Below are positions 4,477 to 9,078 of a stretch of DNA of 9,078 nucleotides, piece by piece. The number at the start of each line of letters is the position of its first letter. The first letter of the stretch is position 1. The DNA lies in the NCBI GenBank assembly GCA_016206635.1, contig JACQRF010000140.1, positions 1-9,078 of the forward strand, given 5' to 3'. A program made the translations under genes and the position numbers. The notes beneath the pieces are model-generated. The model worked only from the letters and a program-made list of their open reading frames with translations. It did no database searches and was not told the DNA's origin. This stretch comes from Candidatus Omnitrophota bacterium (GTDB taxonomy: Bacteria; Omnitrophota; Gorgyraeia; 1-14-0-20-64-10; JACQQZ01).

Positions 4477-6095
4477 GCGCCCTCGCGCCGTCGCCGCGCG
4501 GCGTGGAGCGGCCGTTCGCCGACTACGTCCGGCAATTCGGCAATCCGGCGCCGGACACCGATGCGACGGTCGTGTTGATCAAGCCGCCGATCGTCTTCTC
4601 CGCGAAGGCCTATTCCACGCCGGTCACGATGCCGATCGGCCTGGCCTACCTCGCCGCCGTGCTGGAGCGGGCGCGCTACCGAGTTCGGCTCATTGACTGC
4701 CCCGGCGAGGCGATGGATCAGATCCGCCGGGTCGGGCAGGGCCCGTACCAAGTGCAGGGCCTGACCGTGGACGAGACGATCCGGCGCATCCCGGCCTCGG
4801 TGGCCATCATCGGCGTCTCCGTCATGTTCTCTCAGGAGTGGCCGTGCGTCCGCGCCTTCGTGGCGCGCCTGCGCGAGGCGTTCCCCAAGGCGCGGGTGGT
4901 CTTGGGCGGCGAAGCCGTGACGGCGCTGCCGGAGTACACGCTGCGTGACAGCCCGGCCATTGATGGTCTCGTGCTCGGCGAGGGGGAGCTGGCGTTCCTC
5001 CAGGTGTGTCATGCGATGCTGGCCGGCCAGCCGTGGGACCAGGTCCCCGGCGTCGCGTTTCTGCGAGACGGGGCGTTCGTCACGACCGGCCTCTCGCCAC
5101 GGCTGACCAACCTTCACGACTACCCGTGGCCCGCCTGGCATCTGGTCCCGGTCGAGGCGTACTTCCGGCCCAACTTCACGATGGGGCCGTCCCGCGGGCG
5201 CAACATCGGGGTGCTGGCCACCCGGGGGTGTCCGTACAGCTGCACGTTCTGCTCGAACCCCTCCATGTGGACGACCCGGTATGTGATGCGCGAGCCCGAG
5301 GACGTCGTGGAGGAGATTCAGACGTACATCGCCCGATACGGCGTCAACTGCATTGATTTCTACGATCTCACGGCGATCGTCAAGAAAGAGTGGATCGTCA
5401 AATTCTGCCAGACCCTTGTGGCCCGCCGGCTGACGATCTCGTGGCAGCTGCCATCCGGGACCCGGTCGGAGGCGCTGGATGCCGAGACGCTGGATCTCCT
5501 CTACCGGACCGGCTGCCGGTACCTGGTCTACGCCCCGGAGAGCGGCTCGCCCGACGTCCTGACCGCCGTGAAGAAAAAGCTGTCGCTGACGCGCGTCACC
5601 GGCTCGATCCGCGAGGCCAAGCGGCGGGGGCTGGTCGTCAAGATCAACCTGATTATCGGATTCCCGTTCGAGCATCGCCGGGCGATGTGGAAGTCGGTGG
5701 CGTTCGCCTGGCGGATGGCGTGGTCGGGGGTGGACGATTGCAATATCGCCACGTTCACCCCGTATCCCGGCTCGGAGCTGTTTCGCGAGCTGGTGGCCAG
5801 CGGGGAGATTCCGGCTCTCAACGATGCCTATTTCGAATCCCTCCTGACCCAGTTCGACTTTACCGTGCCGAAATCGCTCTGCCGGCACGTCGGGGCGGCG
5901 GAACTCCTCCTCTATCGAGTGCTTGGCATGGCCGTGTTCTACGCGCTGACCTACCTGCGGCGGCCGTCGAGACTGTGGGCGCTGCGGCGCGCGGCGGCGG
6001 CCGAACGGTTCGAGGCCCGGTCACTGTTCGAGCAGCGCGTCAGCGATTTGTTCCGCCGGCATCGAGCGTTCCGGCCCCGCCAGCAGACGGCCTGA
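4470..6095 (+). CDS. B12-binding-type radical SAM protein, 541 aa, substrate unknown
   Basis: The architecture is that of COG1032-type enzymes. Residues about 33-185 form a cobalamin-binding-like Rossmann domain: VVLIKPP (34-40), PIGLAYLAAVLE (55-66), GLVLGEGE (166-173). A radical SAM barrel follows with C254-x3-C258-x2-C261, the cluster ligands, then TRSE (331-334) and APESGS (355-360), and further on the segments INLIIGFP and FTPYPGSELF. The base-off B12 motif DxHxxG is absent, so cobalamin use is doubtful. The last 100 residues are basic and unrecognised. The frame is open back to 4323 inside the methyltransferase gene, but ATG 4470 was chosen because it gives a 7-nt overlap and puts the conserved start at a normal distance. 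Close relatives methylate or rearrange unactivated carbons, and the paired methyltransferase suggests a shared product. Confidence 0.9.
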   Translation: MVSALAPSPRGVERPFADYVRQFGNPAPDTDATVVLIKPPIVFSAKAYSTPVTMPIGLAYLAAVLERARYRVRLIDCPGEAMDQIRRVGQGPYQVQGLTVDETIRRIPASVAIIGVSVMFSQEWPCVRAFVARLREAFPKARVVLGGEAVTALPEYTLRDSPAIDGLVLGEGELAFLQVCHAMLAGQPWDQVPGVAFLRDGAFVTTGLSPRLTNLHDYPWPAWHLVPVEAYFRPNFTMGPSRGRNIGVLATRGCPYSCTFCSNPSMWTTRYVMREPEDVVEEIQTYIARYGVNCIDFYDLTAIVKKEWIVKFCQTLVARRLTISWQLPSGTRSEALDAETLDLLYRTGCRYLVYAPESGSPDVLTAVKKKLSLTRVTGSIREAKRRGLVVKINLIIGFPFEHRRAMWKSVAFAWRMAWSGVDDCNIATFTPYPGSELFRELVASGEIPALNDAYFESLLTQFDFTVPKSLCRHVGAAELLLYRVLGMAVFYALTYLRRPSRLWALRRAAAAERFEARSLFEQRVSDLFRRHRAFRPRQQTA

Positions 6096-7438
6096 TGCGG
6101 ATTCCGAGGGGCGCGGCGTATCGGGGGGCGGTGCAGATCGTCCGGACGCTTCGCGCCGACGGCCATGAGGCGTATCTCGTCGGCGGGTGCGCGCGGGACC
6201 TGTTGCGCGGCGTCGCCCCGACCGATTACGATGTGGCGACCAGCGCCACGCCGGAGACGGTGCAGCGGCTGTTTCCCCGCACGGTGCCGGTCGGGGCGCA
6301 ATTCGGCGTGATCTTGGTGTTGCAGGGGCCGGCCACGTACGAGGTGGCGACGTTCCGGACGGACGAGGGGTATCAGGACGGCCGCCATCCGGAACGCGTG
6401 GTGTTCAGCACCGCGGAGCAGGATGCCCAGCGCCGCGATTTCACGATCAACGGCTTGTTCTGGGACCCGATCGGCCGCCGCGTCCTCGACTATGTGGACG
6501 GGCAAGCCGACCTCCGGCGCCAGCTGGTCCGTGCCATCGGCGACCCGGCGCGGCGGTTCACCGAGGATAAGCTGCGGGTGCTGCGCGCCGTCCGGTTTGC
6601 GGCGGTGCTGGACTTTACCGTGGAGCCGCAAACCTGGGCCGCGGTGTCGGCCCATGCGCCGGCGATCACCGCCGTCAGCCACGAGCGGATTCGCGCCGAG
6701 CTGATCAAGCTGTTCACCGGGCCTCACCCGGGGCGCGGGCTCGATCTGCTCGACCAGAGCGGGTTGCTGGCCATCCTGCTGCCGGAGGTGGCGGCGACCA
6801 AGGGGGTCCAGCAGCCGCCGGAGTTTCACCCGGAGGGGGATGTCTACGTCCACACCCGGTTGCTGCTGGATCTCCTGAAGGGGCCGTCCCCGACGCTGGC
6901 GCTGGCCGGGCTGTTCCATGACGTCGGCAAACCGCCGACCTTCCAGGTGCGGGAGCGGATTCGGTTCGACGGCCATGATCGGGTCGGGGCCGACATGACG
7001 GAGCGGATCTGCCGGCGGCTGCGGCTCTCCAACGAGGAGACGGAGAAGATCGTCGCGGCCGTGGGGAACCACATGCGGTTTAAGGATGTCCAGCGGATGC
7101 GGGTCAGCACGCTCAAGCGGATGCTGCGCCAGCCGAATTTCCTGGAAGAGCTGGCATTGCACCGCGCCGATTGCTTGGCCAGCCATCGGCAGTTGGATAA
7201 CTGGCGGTTCCTGCGACGGAAACTGAAGGAATTTGCCGCGCCGCAGGCCCTCAAGCCGTCGCCGCTGGTGACCGGGCGCGACCTGCTGGCGGCCGGCTAT
7301 CCGGAGGGCCCGATGATCGGCCAAATCCTGCGGTTGGTGGAGGAGCAGCAGTTGGAGGGGGCGGTGACCAGCCAGGCGGAGGCGATGACGCTCATCCGGC
7401 GGGAATTCCCGCTCCCGCACGGGGCGGCGTCATCGTGA
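6095..7438 (+). CDS. cca: CCA-adding enzyme / tRNA nucleotidyltransferase with HD domain
   Basis: A class II nucleotidyltransferase that adds or repairs the 3'-terminal CCA of tRNA. Residues 28-37 (LVGGCARDLL) and the metal-binding D44-x-D46 in TDYDVAT open the catalytic domain. RRDFTINGL (113-121) and RRFTEDKLRVLRAVRFA (153-169) are the standard head and neck motifs. An HD domain follows: H253 in YVHT, H275-D276 in LFHDVGKP and H294 in GHDRVG, typical of bacterial forms with phosphatase or phosphodiesterase activity. At 447 residues it is normal for HD-bearing members. The frame is open upstream to 5390, but ATG 6095 shares one base with the radical SAM stop (TGATG) and sits at the usual distance from the conserved VGG motif. 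Poly(A) polymerase is the alternative and cannot be excluded by sequence alone. Confidence 0.93.
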   Translation: MRIPRGAAYRGAVQIVRTLRADGHEAYLVGGCARDLLRGVAPTDYDVATSATPETVQRLFPRTVPVGAQFGVILVLQGPATYEVATFRTDEGYQDGRHPERVVFSTAEQDAQRRDFTINGLFWDPIGRRVLDYVDGQADLRRQLVRAIGDPARRFTEDKLRVLRAVRFAAVLDFTVEPQTWAAVSAHAPAITAVSHERIRAELIKLFTGPHPGRGLDLLDQSGLLAILLPEVAATKGVQQPPEFHPEGDVYVHTRLLLDLLKGPSPTLALAGLFHDVGKPPTFQVRERIRFDGHDRVGADMTERICRRLRLSNEETEKIVAAVGNHMRFKDVQRMRVSTLKRMLRQPNFLEELALHRADCLASHRQLDNWRFLRRKLKEFAAPQALKPSPLVTGRDLLAAGYPEGPMIGQILRLVEEQQLEGAVTSQAEAMTLIRREFPLPHGAASS

Positions 7439-8565
7439 CCATGAACGAGACGCGGCTCATCATCGCGGCCAGCGAGACCGACGCCAACCTGTACTATGCC
7501 ACCCGCTTCCTGGCCCCGGACCCGTTCGTGTATCTGGAAATTAACGGCCGGAAGCGGCTGTTGATGAGCGACCTCGAGGTGGATCGCGCCACGTCGCAGG
7601 CGACGGTGGACGAGGTGGTGTCGATCACGCACCTGCTCACGGCGGCGCGGCGGCGCGGGGTGGCGAACCCGACGATGGTGGATGCCGTGGACGAGGCGCT
7701 CAAGCCGCACCGCGTGACCCGGCTCGTCGTCCCCGGCACGTTCCCCCTCATGCTCGCCGATGATCTGCGCCGTCACGGCTATGAGGTGGCCCCCACGGCG
7801 GAGCCGTTCTTCGAGTCGCGGGTGCTCAAGTCCGAGCAGGAAATCGCCGCCATCACCGCCACCCAGCGGGCCACCGAGGCGGGGACGCAGGTCCTCGTGA
7901 ACATGATTCGGGAGGCGGAGATCCGCGGCGACGAGCTGTGGCTGCGCGGCCGGCCGCTGACCTCCGAGGTGCTGCGCAAGCTGCTGCACCTGACCTTGCT
8001 GGGGATGGAGTGCATCGCCCAGCGCTCGATCATCGCGGGTGGCGAGCAGGCGTGCGACCCGCATCAGATCGGCACGGGGGTGCTCAAGGCGCACCAGCCG
8101 ATCGTGCTCGATATCTTCCCACAGTCGGCGGCGACGCGCTATTTCGCCGACATGTCCCGGACGGTGGTCAAAGGCCGGCCCAGCCCGCGCGTGCAGAAGA
8201 TGTACGCCGCGGTCCGCCAGGGGCAGGAGATCGCGTTCCGGATGCTCAAGCCGGGCGTCAACGGCCGCGACGTGCACCAGGCGATCCTGGACTCCTTTGA
8301 GCAGGAGGGATTCAAGACCGGCGAGTTCGGCGGCCGCATGCAGGGGTTTTTCCATGGCACCGGCCACGGGGTCGGGTTGGAGATCCACGAGCCGCCGCGC
8401 GTGAGCGCGACGTCTGACGTGCTGCAGACCGGCATGGTCGTTACCGTCGAGCCGGGGCTGTACTACCTGGGCGCCGGCGGCGTCCGCCTCGAGGACATGG
8501 TGGTCATCACGGAGACCGGCTGCCGGAACCTGACCACCTTCCCCAAAGTCCTCGAGCTGGATTGA
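7435..8565 (+). CDS. M24 family metallopeptidase (Xaa-Pro aminopeptidase/dipeptidase type)
   Basis: A cytosolic pita-bread-fold peptidase expected to cleave peptides with proline at the second position. Residues about 1-130 form a creatinase-like N-terminal domain and about 135-376 the catalytic domain. All five predicted metal ligands are present: D226 (LDIFPQ), D239 (YFADMSRT), H311 (HGTGHGVGLEIHE, 307-319), E339 (VEPGLY) and E353 (RLEDMV). The first ligand is followed by I-F rather than the more usual x-G, which I take as a subfamily trait. The start is GTG 7435, giving a GTGA overlap with the CCA stop; ATG 7441 is a possible alternative. It is the last gene of the compact run, and its stop is followed after one base by a palindrome. 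PepP versus PepQ specificity cannot be settled. Confidence 0.92.
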   Translation: MTMNETRLIIAASETDANLYYATRFLAPDPFVYLEINGRKRLLMSDLEVDRATSQATVDEVVSITHLLTAARRRGVANPTMVDAVDEALKPHRVTRLVVPGTFPLMLADDLRRHGYEVAPTAEPFFESRVLKSEQEIAAITATQRATEAGTQVLVNMIREAEIRGDELWLRGRPLTSEVLRKLLHLTLLGMECIAQRSIIAGGEQACDPHQIGTGVLKAHQPIVLDIFPQSAATRYFADMSRTVVKGRPSPRVQKMYAAVRQGQEIAFRMLKPGVNGRDVHQAILDSFEQEGFKTGEFGGRMQGFFHGTGHGVGLEIHEPPRVSATSDVLQTGMVVTVEPGLYYLGAGGVRLEDMVVITETGCRNLTTFPKVLELD

Positions 8566-8566
8566 C

Positions 8567-8605
8567 GGGGTCAGACCCCCTCGGGTCTCAAAGGGGTCTG
8601 ACCCC
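8567..8605. repeat. Inverted pair of GGGGTC-W-GACCCC palindromes, copies 2 and 3
   Basis: Copy 2 is GGGGTCAGACCCC (8567-8579) and copy 3 is GGGGTCTGACCCC (8593-8605). Each is a palindrome around one base, and each is also the exact reverse complement of the other. The 39 bp can therefore fold as two small hairpins or as one 13-bp stem with a 13-nt loop. Copy 3 matches copy 1 at 2672-2684. The head-to-head arrangement resembles paired REP elements. No RAYT transposase is present in the window. Confidence 0.85.
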
Positions 8606-8626
8606 CTTGGTCTTTGCCTTTGTTGT
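8567..8626 (+). terminator. Possible transcription terminator of the operon
   Basis: The palindrome pair directly follows the last stop codon and is followed by a moderately T-rich stretch (8608-8627, with TCTTTG, CCTTTG and TTGTT). This could end the operon's transcript, or protect its 3' end. The T-tract is interrupted, so it is not a textbook intrinsic terminator. Confidence 0.35.
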
Positions 8627-8653
8627 TAAACTAATTAATCGTAGTTAAAGATA

Positions 8654-8682
8654 TTCAATTTTTCCGCCGTATCAGGTATACT
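8654..8682 (+). promoter_or_regulatory. Candidate sigma70-type promoter for the right-hand exported protein
   Basis: TTCAAT (8654-8659, a weak -35) and TATACT (8677-8682) are 17 bp apart. The -10 lies in TCAGGTATACT (8672-8682), identical to 1828-1838. The preceding 8621-8668 stretch is strikingly AT-rich for this window and could act as an UP element. It contains TTAAACTA and TAGTTAA arms, an imperfect dyad. The ATG at 8694 begins 11 nt after the -10 box and has no Shine-Dalgarno sequence. Confidence 0.5.
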
Positions 8683-8693
8683 CCGTGGTAACC

Positions 8694-9078
8694 ATGCAAG
8701 CCCCCCGTTTCGGTCGCCACCTGACGGCAGTGCTGTTGGCCCTCGCCCTCGGCTTGCCAGGCCCCGCGGTCGCGCTCCGCCCCCAAAATGTCCGCGACGC
8801 CGCCGGCCTGGAGGAGTCCCTGCGCTCGGCGCTGGCCTCGTTTCAGCAAGCGACCCCCCTCACCATTGCGACGACGATCCTGGATGTGCTGCTGGCCGGT
8901 GATCTGCAGTTTCTGGTGTCGAATCGAAATCGGCAGGTCAGCGGCGAGGAGCTTATGAAGCCGGGGCGGTATCGCGCCGCGGTGGTCTTGCCTGGGACGA
9001 CGCGCCGGGTCGTGTGCGGGCTCGTGATGGGGCAGCAGCTCTATATTTCGCCGCACGGAGCCGCCCCGTGGTTTGGGA
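8694..9078 (+). CDS. Exported protein with ALRP...GLEE N-terminus (partial, C-terminus off window)
   Basis: The first 128 residues are present, with no stop before the right edge. Residues 1-27 form a clear signal peptide: R5 and R8, a Leu/Ala-rich core (10-21), then P-A-V-A before the predicted cleavage. The mature protein would start LRPQNVRDAAGLEES, which matches the layout of the mature start of the 1-1703 protein. Residues 40-75 look helical and 90-128 are mixed beta-like; I recognise no family in the visible part. The ATG at 8694 was chosen because it directly precedes the signal peptide and sits just after a good -10 box. It is transcribed separately from the operon upstream. The product is likely secreted or periplasmic, with function unknown. 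Confidence 0.8.
   Translation, partial: MQAPRFGRHLTAVLLALALGLPGPAVALRPQNVRDAAGLEESLRSALASFQQATPLTIATTILDVLLAGDLQFLVSNRNRQVSGEELMKPGRYRAAVVLPGTTRRVVCGLVMGQQLYISPHGAAPWFG

Noticed and set aside
4380..5888. Antisense frame of 502 codons opposite the radical SAM gene
   Set aside because: A GC-rich shadow with a composition dominated by Arg, Asp, Gly and His and no recognisable domain, opposite a gene with intact motifs.
5390..6094. Upstream extension of the CCA gene by 235 codons
   Set aside because: It overlaps the radical SAM gene completely, has Arg/Gly/Ala-rich low-quality sequence, and the TGATG junction at 6093 gives the normal family start.
7435..8565. D-I-F after the first metal ligand of the M24 peptidase as a sign of inactivity
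   Set aside because: All five predicted metal ligands and the supporting histidines are present, and I recall D-I-F-P variants in other M24 peptidases, so it is probably active.
2670..8605. Genomic island or mobile element ends marked by the palindromes
   Set aside because: No integrase, transposase, tRNA target or target-site duplication was seen, and base composition inside and outside is broadly similar by eye. Kept only as a repeat observation.

Overview
The window looks like GC-rich bacterial chromosome, probably from an uncultured lineage. Both proteins at its edges carry a Sec-type signal peptide ending in an A-x-A or T-x-A site, followed at once by L-R-P and, within 2-8 residues, by G-L-E-E-S. 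From memory I associate this ALRP...GLEE beginning with exported proteins of Omnitrophota (candidate phylum OP3). I could not test that here, so the phylum is a moderate-confidence inference. No rRNA, tRNA, CRISPR array or transposase gene was seen.

Layout. Positions 1-1703 (minus strand) hold the first 567 residues of a large exported HEAT-repeat protein that runs off the left edge. A short divergent intergenic region (1704-1848) follows. On the plus strand come a small protein resembling DUF6922-type proteins (1849-2130), a small zinc-ribbon protein with one Trp-rich membrane segment (2237-2587), and a possible 30-codon ORF (2608-2700) with a perfect Shine-Dalgarno sequence.

A tightly packed six-gene run occupies 2700-8565: tandem-ACT protein, family 4 uracil-DNA glycosylase, SAM-dependent methyltransferase, B12-binding-type radical SAM enzyme, CCA-adding enzyme and M24 (Xaa-Pro) peptidase. 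Spacings are 12 nt, 7 nt, and overlaps of 7, 1 and 4 nt, so this is almost certainly one operon with translational coupling. It mixes housekeeping roles (uracil repair, tRNA 3'-end maturation, peptide turnover) with an uncharacterised methyltransferase and radical SAM pair. After a 128-bp intergenic region, a second ALRP...GLEE exported protein starts at 8694 and runs off the right edge.

The most notable non-coding structure is a palindrome, GGGGTC-W-GACCCC. One copy lies 15 bp before the operon's first ATG, and an inverted pair begins 1 bp after its last stop codon, so the copies bracket the operon. A separate perfect 12-bp hairpin with a 3-nt loop (2606-2632) covers the start codon of the 30-codon ORF. 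Starts at the heads of presumed transcription units lack Shine-Dalgarno sequences and sit 6-14 nt after a -10-like box, whereas the tandem-ACT and methyltransferase genes and the 30-codon ORF have recognisable ones. That pattern suggests leaderless or near-leaderless transcripts. I saw no defence system or biosynthetic cluster. The best candidates for something undescribed are the shared N-terminal motif, the coupled methyltransferase and radical SAM pair, and the hairpin-covered small ORF.
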